This document shows, piece by piece, positions 21,197 to 30,172 of a stretch of 64,000 nucleotides of DNA. Origin of the DNA: Gammaproteobacteria bacterium (GTDB lineage: Bacteria > Pseudomonadota > Gammaproteobacteria > Chromatiales > Chromatiaceae); NCBI GenBank assembly GCA_024275295.1, contig JAJRZI010000009.1, positions 1 to 64,000 of the forward strand. The letters are read 5' to 3'. The translations under genes and the position numbers were made by a program. The notes beneath the pieces are model-generated. The model was given only the letters and a program-made list of their open reading frames with translations. It was not told the DNA's origin and made no database searches. How positions within the stretch are numbered: the stretch's first letter is position 1; every line of letters begins with the position of its first letter.

Positions 21197-21302
21197 TGGG
21201 CAGATAATCCACTTTGCCCTGGCGAGGGCCAGCAGTACGCAACACCATTGAATACCATTGCCGGACATGCAGCATATTTCGGCAACCCCGATTAATTCGG
21301 GG
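21188..21302 (+). promoter_or_regulatory. Putative leu attenuator with alternative hairpins
   Basis: Segments can pair in exclusive ways. CTGCCC (21188-21193) pairs with GGGCAG (21198-21203). The latter (GGGCA) can instead pair with TGCCC (21215-21219). The last can form GCCCT/AGGGC (21216-21229) or CTGGC/GCCAG (21219-21232). A further hairpin CCCCGA/TCGGGG (21286-21302) lies just before the leuA ribosome-binding site. This is the layout of a ribosome-mediated attenuator, but none of the hairpins is followed by a clear T run, so the termination step could be Rho-dependent or the control could act on translation. Confidence 0.5.
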
Positions 21303-21321
21303 TAAAGATCGGAGCAGAACA

Positions 21322-22863
21322 GTGAACAACCCAGATCAATTGATTATATTTGATACCACCTTGCGTGATGGTGAACAGAGTCCTGGCGCCTCTATGACAC
21401 GGGATGAAAAGGTTCGTATCGCCAAGGCACTGGAAAAGATGCGAGTGGATATCATCGAGGCCGGCTTTCCTATTGCCAGCCAAGGTGATTTTGAAGCGGT
21501 GCAGGCGGTGGCCCGTGCTATTACCGAAAGCACAGTCTGTGGATTGGCCCGTGCATTGGAGAAAGATATCGACCGGGCGGCAGAGGCCTTGAAGGAGGCA
21601 GCGTCGTTCCGTATTCACACCTTCCTCGCCACATCCCCCATCCATATGCGGGAAAAACTGCGCATGCAGCCGGATGAGGTAGTCGAGCGGGCGGTCGCAG
21701 CCGTGAAACATGCCCGGCGCTACACTGATAATGTGGAGTTCTCACCAGAGGATGCAGGCCGTTCCGACCCCGACTTTCTCTGCCGTATTTTAGAGGCGGT
21801 AATCGATGCCGGCGCCAGAACCCTGAATATCCCCGATACCGTGGGGTATGCCGTACCTGAACAGTTTGGGGCCTTGATCGGTGATCTCATCGAGCGCATA
21901 CCCAATGCAGACAAGGCAGTATTTTCAGTGCATTGCCACAATGACCTTGGCCTGGCTTCTGCTAACGCTTTGGCCGCGGTGATGAATGGTGCACGGCAGG
22001 TTGAGTGCACTATCAATGGCTTGGGTGAGCGGGCCGGGAACTCCGCATTGGAAGAGGTAGTGATGGCGGTGCGCACTCGCCGGGATCTCTTCCAGTGCGA
22101 CACCCGCCTGGATACCACGCAGATCATGAACTGCTCCCGATTGGTGAGTGGCATTACCGGATTTCCGGTGCAGCCCAACAAATCCATAGTGGGTGCCAAT
22201 GCCTTTGCTCATGAGTCCGGTATCCACCAGGATGGCGTACTTAAGAGCCGTGAAACCTATGAGATTATGCGGGCAGAAGATGTAGGCTGGGCACAGAATC
22301 GTATGGTGCTGGGTAAACATTCAGGCCGCAATGCCTTTCGGGCGCGACTTAAGGAGCTGGGCGTCGTCTTTGAATCAGAGGCAGAGTTGAACGATGCCTT
22401 TACCCGGTTCAAAGAGTTGGCCGATAAAAAGCATGAGATCTTCGATGAAGACATCCAGGCCCTGGTGACCGATACTGGCTTGGCTGCTGAAAATGAACGA
22501 GTGAAGCTGATTTCACTCCGGGTCTGTTCAGCGACGGGTGAGACGCCTGAGGCGAGCATCGTGTTATCTGTGGATGGTGAGGAGTATTCAGCTACGGCTA
22601 CGGGCGGTGGCCCGGTGGATGCGACCTATCGTGCCATTGAAAGCATTATAGCGAGTGGTGCAGAGCTGCAACTCTATTCGGTGAGCAATGTCACCAGCGG
22701 CACGGACTCTCAGGGTGAAGTCATGGTGCGGTTGGAGAAGGGCGGGCGTATCGTTAATGGTCAGGGGGCGGATACTGACATTGTGATCGCTTCGGCCAAG
22801 GCCTACGTCAATGGTTGCAATAAAGTAATGCAGGATGCAGCTAAAGAAAAGACGCAAGTCTGA
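21322..22863 (+). CDS. leuA: 2-isopropylmalate synthase
   Basis: First committed enzyme of leucine synthesis: 2-ketoisovalerate plus acetyl-CoA to 2-isopropylmalate. It shows the metal and substrate motifs [18 protein letters not shown], the HCHNDLG metal site, NGLGERAGN, and the C-terminal LeuA allosteric domain (about residues 380-510, with [14 protein letters not shown]) that gives feedback inhibition by leucine. The start is GTG 21322, preceded by GGAG and giving 513 aa, close to the family length; an upstream frame extension to 21214 would run into the attenuator and is not supported. Confidence 0.96.
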   Translation: MNNPDQLIIFDTTLRDGEQSPGASMTRDEKVRIAKALEKMRVDIIEAGFPIASQGDFEAVQAVARAITESTVCGLARALEKDIDRAAEALKEAASFRIHTFLATSPIHMREKLRMQPDEVVERAVAAVKHARRYTDNVEFSPEDAGRSDPDFLCRILEAVIDAGARTLNIPDTVGYAVPEQFGALIGDLIERIPNADKAVFSVHCHNDLGLASANALAAVMNGARQVECTINGLGERAGNSALEEVVMAVRTRRDLFQCDTRLDTTQIMNCSRLVSGITGFPVQPNKSIVGANAFAHESGIHQDGVLKSRETYEIMRAEDVGWAQNRMVLGKHSGRNAFRARLKELGVVFESEAELNDAFTRFKELADKKHEIFDEDIQALVTDTGLAAENERVKLISLRVCSATGETPEASIVLSVDGEEYSATATGGGPVDATYRAIESIIASGAELQLYSVSNVTSGTDSQGEVMVRLEKGGRIVNGQGADTDIVIASAKAYVNGCNKVMQDAAKEKTQV

Positions 22864-22872
22864 ACACACTAA

Positions 22873-23733
22873 GTGGACGATCAGCGACGTACAGCCTATC
22901 TGGACGCCATGGGGATTACTCAATGGGTAGTCCGCCAACCTACATCGCCCAGGATAGAGGAGACACCGGCTGTTGCGGTGCCAGCTGCACAGCCGGTGGC
23001 ACCTGAACCTGTCATTGCAAAATCCGAAACCCCAGCCCGGTCGATACCTGAACCTGCGGTCGACAATGAAGCACCTCCCTCCTGGCTAACCGAGGCACCA
23101 CCACCAGATGAGGAGTGGTGCCCCAGTGAAACCATCCATGATGAACCGGAGCAGCAGGCTCCCCGCTCTATAGTTGCAAATCTGGGGTGGGATGCACTAC
23201 AGCAGCATGTTGCAGCCTGCAAGCTTTGTGAATTGCACCGTACCCGGACACAGACGGTATTTGGCGTAGGCAGCCAACAGGCTGATCTGCTGATTATCGG
23301 CGAAGCACCGGGGGCAGATGAGGATCGTCAGGGTGAGCCCTTTGTCGGCAGGGCAGGCAAGCTGCTCAACGCCATGCTGAAGGCCATTGGCTTTGAGCGT
23401 GATCAGGTCTATATCGCCAATATCCTCAAGTGCCGTCCACCGGGTAATCGGGATCCGCATGTCGAAGAGGCACTGCATTGTGAACCCTACCTGATGCGGC
23501 AGGTTGAGTTGATCGCCCCCAAGGTCATCCTGGCCGTGGGGCGGGTATCGGCACAAAACCTCCTTAAATCGACAGATACACTGGGCCGCCTGCGGGGTCG
23601 GGCTCACCGCTTTGGTGCGGGCAACATTCCCCTGGTGGTCACCTATCATCCCGCCTACCTGCTGCGCAGCCCCGAGCAGAAGGCCAAGTCCTGGCAGGAT
23701 CTGCAGCAGGCCCTCGCTCTACTGCAAAGATAG
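22873..23733 (+). CDS. Family 4 uracil-DNA glycosylase (4Fe-4S)
   Basis: Residues about 105-286 form a type-4 UDG that removes uracil from DNA. Motifs: iron-sulfur ligands [51 protein letters not shown] and TYHPAYLLR. The first roughly 95 residues are Pro/Ala/Glu-rich and low complexity, a pattern common in the proteobacterial versions often labelled DNA polymerase-related. It starts with GTG only 9 nt after the leuA stop and has no strong ribosome-binding site, so it may depend on leuA translation. rimI follows 6 nt later, an arrangement often seen (udg-rimI). Confidence 0.92.
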   Translation: MDDQRRTAYLDAMGITQWVVRQPTSPRIEETPAVAVPAAQPVAPEPVIAKSETPARSIPEPAVDNEAPPSWLTEAPPPDEEWCPSETIHDEPEQQAPRSIVANLGWDALQQHVAACKLCELHRTRTQTVFGVGSQQADLLIIGEAPGADEDRQGEPFVGRAGKLLNAMLKAIGFERDQVYIANILKCRPPGNRDPHVEEALHCEPYLMRQVELIAPKVILAVGRVSAQNLLKSTDTLGRLRGRAHRFGAGNIPLVVTYHPAYLLRSPEQKAKSWQDLQQALALLQR

Positions 23734-23739
23734 CAGGCT

Positions 23740-24195
23740 ATGCTGGAAGAGACTCCACTCCAGATGCGTCCCATGCAGGATGATGATATTGATGAGGTGA
23801 TGGCGGTAGAGCTGCTGGCCTATGCGTTTCCCTGGACAACAGGCAATATGCGGGACTGCCTAAGTTCTGGATACTGCTGTTGGGTCTACCTGCAGGAGAA
23901 GCGCATCATCGGCCACGCCATCATGTCGGTCGCTGTGGGTGAGGCCAATATCCTGAACCTCTGCATCCATCCTGATATGCAAGGGCGAGGGCTGGGGCGA
24001 AGACTATTGGAGCAGATGCTGACACTTGCCCGTCAGCAGCAGGCTGATACCGTTTTTCTGGAGCTGCGCAACTCTAACAGAACGGCATCCACCCTATATG
24101 ATGCTATGGGTTTTAATGAGATCGGGATACGCCACAACTACTATCCGGCGAAAAAGGGGCGTGAGGATGCGATCTTAATGGCAAAGATACTTTAG
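23740..24195 (+). CDS. rimI: Ribosomal protein S18-alanine N-acetyltransferase RimI
   Basis: A GNAT-fold acetyltransferase that acetylates the N-terminus of ribosomal protein S18. The acetyl-CoA loop is GRGLGRRLLEQML (about residues 85-97), preceded by the beta-strand ILNLCIHPDMQ. It continues with FLELRNSNRTASTLYDAMGF and GIRHNYYPA, all typical of RimI. 151 aa is the usual length. It lies directly downstream of the UDG gene, with which it is probably co-transcribed. Confidence 0.93.
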   Translation: MLEETPLQMRPMQDDDIDEVMAVELLAYAFPWTTGNMRDCLSSGYCCWVYLQEKRIIGHAIMSVAVGEANILNLCIHPDMQGRGLGRRLLEQMLTLARQQQADTVFLELRNSNRTASTLYDAMGFNEIGIRHNYYPAKKGREDAILMAKIL

Positions 24196-24200
24196 CTGCC

Positions 24201-24512
24201 TTACGTATGCCCAGCATCTGATTCTCTGAGCCGAACCTCCTGCTGTTTTTTGTTCCAATACCGGATCAAAAAAGGCAAAGCAAGCCAGATGGGCATAAAG
24301 GCAAGAAATGTATAAGGGGCGGGAAGCAGATAGGCCAGCAGCCCCACGGGGATCATCGCCCCCCAGAGGATCACGCTAAATCTGATAACAAGCTGTCGCT
24401 CTTTTGGGCCATTGGTGTTCTTTATGCTGAAGTAGGTGCCGATGGCACCACCCATGATCCCGAGCAATGCGCCAATGCTCCCGCCAACCACACCCATCGT
24501 CTGCCCATCCAT
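24201..24512 (-). CDS. Hypothetical membrane protein, 103 aa
   Basis: Three hydrophobic segments are visible: a Gly-rich one at about residues 6-27 (VVGGSIGALLGIMGGAIG), and two around VILWGAMIPVGLLAYLL and FLAFMPIWLALPFLI, followed by a charged C-terminus. A strong AGGAGGG ribosome-binding site precedes the ATG. It is convergent with rimI. No family recognised. Confidence 0.7.
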   Translation of the reverse strand: MDGQTMGVVGGSIGALLGIMGGAIGTYFSIKNTNGPKERQLVIRFSVILWGAMIPVGLLAYLLPAPYTFLAFMPIWLALPFLIRYWNKKQQEVRLRESDAGHT

Positions 24513-24536
24513 TACATGCCCTCCTGAAGTAAAAAA

Positions 24537-24647
24537 TCAATCCGGTCTCTTATCAGGATAGATGAGAATCTGGTATTTGCGTATGCCATCGCCCTGTTTG
24601 GTGTGGGAACCGCACCCTACCAGGCTGGGGATATGGGCCTGCATCAT
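24537..24647 (-). CDS. Possible small protein, 36 aa, overlapping the glycosyltransferase stop
   Basis: An ATG overlaps the stop of the preceding glycosyltransferase gene (ATGA) and opens a 36-aa frame with the features LVGCGSHT and a charged C-terminus (YPDKRPD). The arrangement is that of a translationally coupled small gene, but I recognise no family and its length gives little statistical support. The frame remains open upstream for at least 15 further codons within the glycosyltransferase gene. Confidence 0.3.
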   Translation of the reverse strand: MMQAHIPSLVGCGSHTKQGDGIRKYQILIYPDKRPD

Positions 24648-25411
24648 TTTTGTGGACAGCGAGCCACATCTCTCCGCCTCTGCTCTTGCCACCAGAGTTG
24701 TGCGATTTTAGAAAATATACCCATGGCCGCACCAACACAACCGCGCCATGTACCACTGATTTTTGATCGACCCTGGCGCTTTCGTGTGTCTACAGGCAAC
24801 TCAACAACAGCAAACCCCGCCTGAATCGCTTTGACCTGCATTTCCACCGTCCAGCCATAGGCTTCATCACCCATTTCAAGCTGCTGAAGGGCATGTCTAC
24901 TAATAGCCCGATAGGGGCCCAAGTCCGTCACTTTCACTAACCAAAGCAGGCTTATGAGTAAACAGGCCAAGCCCGTCCCATAACGCTGCGGCCAAGTCAG
25001 CGCACCTGCAGCCACCTGCCCCATACTGCGTGAGCCAATCGCCAAATCAGCACCATCACGCACAGCATGGATTAGTTTAACCGCCTGATGAGCATAGAAG
25101 GCACCATCGGCATCTATAAAAAGGATGATATCAACATCAGGCAGCTCATCCATTGCTCGCAAGCAGGCTCGGCCATAACCGGGGATAGACTCGGACACCA
25201 CCAAAGCCCCCGCCTCACAAGCGAGCGTGGCCGTTGCATCGACTGAGCCATTATCACAGACCACAATATGCTCAATTCGCACCTGATTGTCTTTATTGAG
25301 CGCTATCAACGTATTGATGACCTCCTGAATAGAAGCCGCCTCATCACGCGCAGGAATAACTACACCAACATGTGGCAACCGATGCTCAATCACGTCATTA
25401 TCTTGCATCAT
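24644..25411 (-). CDS. Family 2 glycosyltransferase
   Basis: A GT-A fold transferase of the dolichyl-phosphate-mannose-synthase-like kind. It has the nucleotide-binding start GVVIPARDEAASIQ (about residue 16), the VVCDNGSVDATA strand, the metal-binding FIDADGAF (DxD-type, about residue 98), and the downstream region LGPYRAISRHAL. No C-terminal membrane segments are visible. Its genes neighbours are a small membrane protein and a polytopic GT-C-like protein, which suggests that the three act together on a lipid-linked sugar or cell-envelope glycan. Substrate unknown. Confidence 0.85.
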   Translation of the reverse strand: MMQDNDVIEHRLPHVGVVIPARDEAASIQEVINTLIALNKDNQVRIEHIVVCDNGSVDATATLACEAGALVVSESIPGYGRACLRAMDELPDVDIILFIDADGAFYAHQAVKLIHAVRDGADLAIGSRSMGQVAAGALTWPQRYGTGLACLLISLLWLVKVTDLGPYRAISRHALQQLEMGDEAYGWTVEMQVKAIQAGFAVVELPVDTRKRQGRSKISGTWRGCVGAAMGIFSKIAQLWWQEQRRRDVARCPQK

Positions 25412-25433
25412 TCAATGCTCTTTTACCTGCCCT

Positions 25434-25679
25434 CTATCTCTTCTTCCTTCTTTTAGCACGCCTTTTACGCACCATGCTTTCATTGATTTTATTGATGCCA
25501 TACAGTACAGCACCAATAACCACAATCCCCACAATAATGGAGACCACCTCCATTGCAGGATTTCGACCCTCCTGGTAACTCTTCCAGGCATCTGCACTGC
25601 TTGCCCAGAGCATGGCGTGCCATAAACTGCAAATCAAAACCGTAATAAATGACACTATCCTGGTGGCCATATTAACCAC
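25434..25679 (-). CDS. Small membrane protein, 81 aa
   Basis: It has a signal-like hydrophobic N-terminus (about residues 8-27), a second hydrophobic segment (VVSIIVGIVVIGAVLYGI, about 46-63), and a strongly basic tail ending in a run of Arg/Lys. It overlaps the end of the upstream gene by 25 bp and is followed 22 bp later by the glycosyltransferase, so it belongs to that operon. An internal ATG (MATRIV) is an alternative start three codons later. No family recognised. Confidence 0.6.
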   Translation of the reverse strand: MVNMATRIVSFITVLICSLWHAMLWASSADAWKSYQEGRNPAMEVVSIIVGIVVIGAVLYGINKINESMVRKRRAKRRKKR

Positions 25680-26926
25680 TCCTTTTTGATAAAGATGGAA
25701 TAACAGATAAATCCAAAACTCAGCAGGGTGGAGAGAACAATAATCACCTCATTGTCAGCATAGTAAGTAATGTGACTCATAGCTATAAACACCATCAGAT
25801 ACGGTTTCCACTGCAATGTTAGAAAGGGCACCACAATCAGCAGATACCAAGGGAAGCCCATGGTTGAAAAGATAAAAGCCAGCAACAGAATCTCCAATGT
25901 ACGCATAAACAATGGCTGGTCATCTGATAACCGATAGGTACGCGAAAAGAGCACAAACTGAAGCATAAACAACCCGCCGACTACAGTGATAATCATCCGG
26001 GCATTTTCAGGTGAGAAAAAGGCAGATAGCCCCTGAAATAATATACCTTTCCCTTCAATGTGAGAAAAAAACAGCAAGAGACTCATAAAGGGTGTGGCCG
26101 GAAAAAAGATCAAAAATGCTGCAAGAAGAACAGACCCAAAAAGAACCCCAAGTTTTATTTTTTCAGACTGGCTTGAAAGCGATAAAAGCCAAGGTATAAG
26201 GAGTACACCAGGAACAAGTTTGATCAGGGTTGCAGATGCAAGCGCAAGTAGTGCAAGAATACGCTGGTGATGCATCAGCAGATAGTAAAACAGCAAGAGT
26301 GTAAACATCACCCAGACATCAATATGAGCTGAATTAAAGGCCTCCTTAAGTAGTAGTGGATTCCACAAATAAATCAAAAGCCAGCCGACAGGTAAACCCC
26401 GCTTTTTGATAAGGCCATATAAAATAATGATGCAGCCTACATCAGGTATGAGCGCCATAAAACGCAGACTTAGCAGGCTCCCTCCCAAATAATGTGCCAT
26501 CAAAAACAGCGCTTCCGCAACGGGAGGATAAATGGTTTTGATCTCTGGTTTTGGAATAATATCGCCCTGTAGACCGGGGTAGTCCTGCGGCGTAATGGCA
26601 TAACTGTTGAGTCCATTTGCCAAAGCCCTGCCATCAAACAGATAGCGTTCAAAATCAGTTGCATCAATTGCAGGCAACCAAAACATGATAATGCGATAGC
26701 CTATGGCAAAGCCAAATATAACAATCAAGCCCGTCCAGCTCCACGGCTCTTGCTGCCGCATAACAAGGACAACACTGCATAGATAACAGAGCCAGCTCAA
26801 GCCCAACGCACCAACCAAATACAGGGAAGACGGCATTTGATCAAGGGCTAGACTTAAATAGGAACAGGCAGCCAATATCCCTAAGCAAAAAATAACCAAC
26901 AAATCTGGAATTGTTGTTCTATTCAT
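25655..26926 (-). CDS. Polytopic membrane protein, GT87/GT-C glycosyltransferase-like
   Basis: A 423-aa protein with about ten hydrophobic segments. The loop after the second or third one contains DATDFERYLFDGRALANG, followed by KTIYPPVAEALF. Acidic residues followed by a YPP motif in the first large loop are typical of GT-C mannosyltransferase-like proteins (DUF2029/GT87). LWNPLLLKEAFNSAHIDVW is a further conserved-looking feature. Probably transfers a sugar from a polyprenyl phosphate donor in the inner membrane, in step with the neighbouring GT2 enzyme. The specificity cannot be read from the sequence. Confidence 0.75.
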   Translation of the reverse strand: MNRTTIPDLLVIFCLGILAACSYLSLALDQMPSSLYLVGALGLSWLCYLCSVVLVMRQQEPWSWTGLIVIFGFAIGYRIIMFWLPAIDATDFERYLFDGRALANGLNSYAITPQDYPGLQGDIIPKPEIKTIYPPVAEALFLMAHYLGGSLLSLRFMALIPDVGCIIILYGLIKKRGLPVGWLLIYLWNPLLLKEAFNSAHIDVWVMFTLLLFYYLLMHHQRILALLALASATLIKLVPGVLLIPWLLSLSSQSEKIKLGVLFGSVLLAAFLIFFPATPFMSLLLFFSHIEGKGILFQGLSAFFSPENARMIITVVGGLFMLQFVLFSRTYRLSDDQPLFMRTLEILLLAFIFSTMGFPWYLLIVVPFLTLQWKPYLMVFIAMSHITYYADNEVIIVLSTLLSFGFICYSIFIKKEWLIWPPG

Positions 26927-26945
26927 TTAATCTAAATTTAATCTG

Positions 26946-27458
26946 CTACTCAAACAAGTTCGTACAGATATTGGTGTCGCTCTGATCAGGCTGCTGGCTA
27001 TTCACTATTTTACTCATCAGATCGATAAATCCATCTCTGTTATCTGCATCAATAAAATATCGATACCCTCCGTTTAACGAATAGATATCGCTCATTCGCC
27101 TGCCGTCTGCATACAACCCAAATATTCTTGGCACATAACCACCGTCCAGATCATAGCTTGCATCAATCTCTGGCTGCTCATCAATATTAATACGGATCAT
27201 TGTAAGCTGTTGGGTCATGGCTGTGATCTCTTGATCCCTGAAGAGTTTTTTATAGGCATGACAGGTTGGACACCAGTCTGCATAAAAGAACAGCATGACG
27301 GGTTTACCGCTGGCACAGGCATGTTGCAGACCTGTCACATAGCCGTGCCATTCTATCTGTACATCATTCCAGTCAGGGGATTGGTCACCCGCCAGCAAGT
27401 CACTACTTACTGTAAATACAGACAGGGTAAATAGAATAGCGATTGATAATCTGATCAT
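26946..27458 (-). CDS. Periplasmic thioredoxin-like protein
   Basis: A signal peptide (about residues 1-23, ending DLLAGD) precedes a thioredoxin fold with the active site CPTCHAYKKLF (C-x-x-C, about residue 60) and the strand MLFFYADW. The cis-Pro region reads GYVPRIFGLY. The protein is of the DsbD-gamma/SoxW-like type, expected to reduce or oxidise thiols in the periplasm. Its start overlaps the stop of the multihaem cytochrome by 4 bp (ATGA), so the two are coupled; keeping haem-site cysteines reduced for ligation is one plausible role. Confidence 0.85.
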   Translation of the reverse strand: MIRLSIAILFTLSVFTVSSDLLAGDQSPDWNDVQIEWHGYVTGLQHACASGKPVMLFFYADWCPTCHAYKKLFRDQEITAMTQQLTMIRINIDEQPEIDASYDLDGGYVPRIFGLYADGRRMSDIYSLNGGYRYFIDADNRDGFIDLMSKIVNSQQPDQSDTNICTNLFE

Positions 27459-28690
27459 AACGGCTTAACCGTTTCATAGATGGAGAAGGATGACTGTTCT
27501 GCATCTTTCAGCGCCTGCTCCAGCAGCACCCGACCCTTGTCTGATGAGCCGCCATTTGCCAATACTGATCGATAGAAACGCGCATAGAAGTGATCCGGCT
27601 CAACAATCACCTCAACTTTTAGCGAAAGATTCTTCTGTGTTACAACTTGTTGATAGCCAATAGCCACTAAGTCGCCCGGCGGGATGCGGGTGTCATACAG
27701 CTCTTGCGATAGATCCAGTGTCGCTTCACGGCCAATGATCGCCTCCTGTGCTGTTCCCTCTACCGGGTTACCTGCTGCATCTATCAGCCTGGCACGCACA
27801 AAAACCTTGGGGGTGAGATAGGTGGGAAAGTAGTGGCCCGTGCCAGTATTGGCGATGGTGATGGTTGCCGTCAGGGTATCATCAGGGTGCAGCTGTTTGC
27901 CTGGAAGATCAATAGAGATGGTGACACCCTGCTTGACCATATCCGGGTCATGAATACCGCGCCAGAGATGACGGCGCTTGGGCATGTGACAACTTTGGCA
28001 CTGAACCCCCTGCGCCGGATAGCGGCTCTCTTTCCATTCGTTATAGGTGTTCTCAATCAGCTTGCCATTGAGCCTGTAGTCATCCGGTCCAAATTGATGG
28101 CAACCACGGCAAAAGCCCGATTTGGAAAAGGCCGTCTCGGCACTGAAGCCATTATGTGGCAGGCCTTGATCAATCTTGCCGGTAATCTCAGGGGTGGTGG
28201 ATCGCACCGGGCCAAACAACTGACGCTGCCGGACATGACAGGCAGCACAGACCAGCCCGTTGCGCTGCAATGCCGCATCAAATTGTCTGTTGGCTAACCA
28301 GCTACCGCCATCAGTAATCGATGACCACAGCTTCTCCTGCTGTTCCGCCAGCGGGGTATGGCAGCTCCAGCAAATCCGGGTCGTAGCAGGATCACTCTCC
28401 ACCATATCCACCAGCTGACCATAGATGCCTGGCCCCATCGCCTTGCTGTGCAGGCTTGCGCTCCAGTCCAGCAGTTGTTGTGGGTGACACTGACCACAGC
28501 TTGCTGGAGACAATGAGCGCTCCAGCAAGCTGTAGTCTGCAGGTGGGCTGCCCTGTGGAGGCATCACTTCAGGCCAATGACCTTGCAGAAATATCTCTTC
28601 AGATGGCGTCAGCTGCTGCGTTGCAGCTGACACCGAAGCCATTGCCACAATAAGCAGAGCCAAACCTGAGATTAATTTCCGAATCATCAC
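27455..28690 (-). CDS. Periplasmic multihaem cytochrome c (five CxxCH motifs)
   Basis: A signal peptide (ASVSAATQ) is followed by five c-type haem motifs: CGQCH, CWSCH, CAACH, CRGCH and CQSCH, all in the first about 250 residues. The C-terminal part is an Ig-like beta domain that contains NTGTGHYFPT, a feature shared with cytochrome c554-type proteins. No membrane anchor is visible. The arrangement suggests an electron carrier or reductase partner. It sits in the redox island between a thioredoxin-like protein and the NPC-repeat cytochrome. I cannot name a substrate. Confidence 0.88.
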   Translation of the reverse strand: MMIRKLISGLALLIVAMASVSAATQQLTPSEEIFLQGHWPEVMPPQGSPPADYSLLERSLSPASCGQCHPQQLLDWSASLHSKAMGPGIYGQLVDMVESDPATTRICWSCHTPLAEQQEKLWSSITDGGSWLANRQFDAALQRNGLVCAACHVRQRQLFGPVRSTTPEITGKIDQGLPHNGFSAETAFSKSGFCRGCHQFGPDDYRLNGKLIENTYNEWKESRYPAQGVQCQSCHMPKRRHLWRGIHDPDMVKQGVTISIDLPGKQLHPDDTLTATITIANTGTGHYFPTYLTPKVFVRARLIDAAGNPVEGTAQEAIIGREATLDLSQELYDTRIPPGDLVAIGYQQVVTQKNLSLKVEVIVEPDHFYARFYRSVLANGGSSDKGRVLLEQALKDAEQSSFSIYETVKPL

Positions 28691-28706
28691 TGAGCTGTTT
28701 TATCTT

Positions 28707-29348
28707 CTATCGCCTGGCGCAAGGGTTGCATGGATTGCCATGCTTTTTTGCACAAGGATTACAGGGGTTGACCGACTGGCTGGCCCTATACGCCTTTTGC
28801 TTAACATCGACCACATAGGCAGTTAGCGCAGCCAGCTCCCTGCCTTCCCAGGCAAGCGGCGAACCTTTAAGGGGCACCAGCACACAAAACTGGACAAACT
28901 CATCGGCATTGATTGTCTTAAGACCCGCCCGATCTTTTGTCATCGCCACCCGATGCGGATAAGGTTTTGCAAAGCTCGCCTGAAAACCTGCATTGCCAGA
29001 GTGGCATGTAGCGCAGGTTAAACCATTGGCGCCAATTGATGGGTCACTAAACAGCTGTCTGCCCTCATTGGCCAGCACACTGCGTGGTGCATCAGCAAAC
29101 AGCTTGGTTCCTGCAGGCCGGGTGATCTGCTTGGAAATTCCATTGCTGGCACCTGAGCGTATCGTACAGGGATTACTCTGCTTCTTGGCGCAAGGGTTAC
29201 AAGGATTGCAGGGGTTGCTGTGCTTCTTGGCACATGGGTTGCCGGGGTTAGCTGCATGCATAGACATTGATTGCTGCCCAGCCCAGCTGATAGAAGCCAA
29301 GAACAGCAAACAAGTCATGGTCATCAGGATGTTCAGATTTTTCTTCAT
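28707..29348 (-). CDS. Cytochrome c with NPC(NPC) cysteine repeats
   Basis: After a signal peptide (LFLASISWAGQQ) come repeats of N-P-C with AKKH or AKKQ linkers: about six copies near residues 36-62 and four more at the extreme C-terminus. Between them lies a single-haem cytochrome c domain with CATCHSG and a likely axial Met region. Cys spaced two apart in rigid NPCNPC units would suit metal binding or disulfide cross-linking. Proteins of this kind are known from several proteobacteria, but their role is not established as far as I know. It is the first gene of the minus-strand redox operon, divergent from an ECF sigma gene. Confidence 0.85.
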   Translation of the reverse strand: MKKNLNILMTMTCLLFLASISWAGQQSMSMHAANPGNPCAKKHSNPCNPCNPCAKKQSNPCTIRSGASNGISKQITRPAGTKLFADAPRSVLANEGRQLFSDPSIGANGLTCATCHSGNAGFQASFAKPYPHRVAMTKDRAGLKTINADEFVQFCVLVPLKGSPLAWEGRELAALTAYVVDVKQKAYRASQSVNPCNPCAKKHGNPCNPCARR

Positions 29349-29433
29349 GGTATCTCCCTTCTGTTATGAGGTGTAATTACTTTAATGGCTTAAGATGTCT
29401 TGATTATTATCAATTCAAGACTTCTACCTGAAT

Positions 29434-29460
29434 AGATGTCATGATCCGGCAAATGTTACA
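29434..29460 (-). promoter_or_regulatory. Candidate ECF-type promoter of the cytochrome operon
   Basis: On the minus strand TGTAAC is followed, 15 bp later, by ACATCT, about 86 bp upstream of the NPC cytochrome start. It looks like a bipartite ECF-type element and faces away from the ECF sigma gene. A GCAGTA / TACTGC inverted repeat (29463-29483) lies next to it. Both are tentative. Confidence 0.3.
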
Positions 29461-29572
29461 GTGCAGTAGAAAAAGTTTACTGCCCCTTTAGGGTTGGTTC
29501 TTGTCCCTGTTGTTATTAACATTATATTTTGCACATATATCAAATCTCACACTACGCTGGAGCTAATAGTGC

Positions 29573-30172
29573 ATGGATGATGACAGCCTGATTAATGAGG
29601 CACTGGGTAGCGACCAGGGCTTTCGCCTTTTAGTAACCAGATACACCCCCTATATGCAGGTTGTCGCCTGCGCCATTGTTGGGGAATCCCAGGCAGCCGA
29701 TGTGGTGCAGGAGGCCTGGGTCTCTATCTACAAGGCATTGCCAACATTTGAACAGCGTTGCACCCTAAAGACATGGATTACCACCATTACAGCCAATACA
29801 GCCAAGGGATGTTTACGAAAGCAGTCCCGCTCGCCCCTGTTTGAATCACTAACAGATGAGTGTGCAGAGATAATGAAGGAACGGTTTGATAAACACGGCA
29901 GCTGGTCACAGCCTATAGCGCAATGGCACGACGAGACCCCCGAAGCACTGCTCGCCAACGATGAACTGATGGCCTGTATAAAAAAGGTAATGACAAAACT
30001 GTCTGAGCAGCAACGTGCCGCACTCTCACTCAAACTGTTTGATGGCCTGCCGTTGGATGATATCTGTAACATTCTTGGTGTTTCTGCATCCAATGTAAGA
30101 GTACTGATACACCGCGCTCAGCATAAACTGCTTGAACATGTGGAGCACTTCCAGGTGACCGGAAAATGTTAA
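29573..30172 (+). CDS. ECF-family RNA polymerase sigma factor
   Basis: A 199-aa protein with sigma region 2 (ADVVQEAWVSIYKALPTF, about residues 42-60, and TLKTWITTITANTAK) and region 4 (LSEQQRAALSLKLFDGLPLDDICNILG and SNVRVLIHRAQHKL, about 140-185), joined by a short linker. No region 1 or 3 is present. It recruits RNA polymerase to a small regulon. The next gene, a small zinc-binding protein, overlaps it by 7 bp and is probably its anti-sigma factor. The divergent redox genes are the obvious candidate targets. Confidence 0.92.
   Translation: MDDDSLINEALGSDQGFRLLVTRYTPYMQVVACAIVGESQAADVVQEAWVSIYKALPTFEQRCTLKTWITTITANTAKGCLRKQSRSPLFESLTDECAEIMKERFDKHGSWSQPIAQWHDETPEALLANDELMACIKKVMTKLSEQQRAALSLKLFDGLPLDDICNILGVSASNVRVLIHRAQHKLLEHVEHFQVTGKC

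Noticed and set aside
24553-24756. 67-aa frame after the GT2 gene
   Set aside because: Overlaps the transferase 3' end in another frame, with no start signal and no conserved feature.
28707-29348. CRISPR-like or tandem DNA repeat
   Set aside because: The repeating bases encode NPC units within a cytochrome frame; spacing is irregular and there are no unique spacers.
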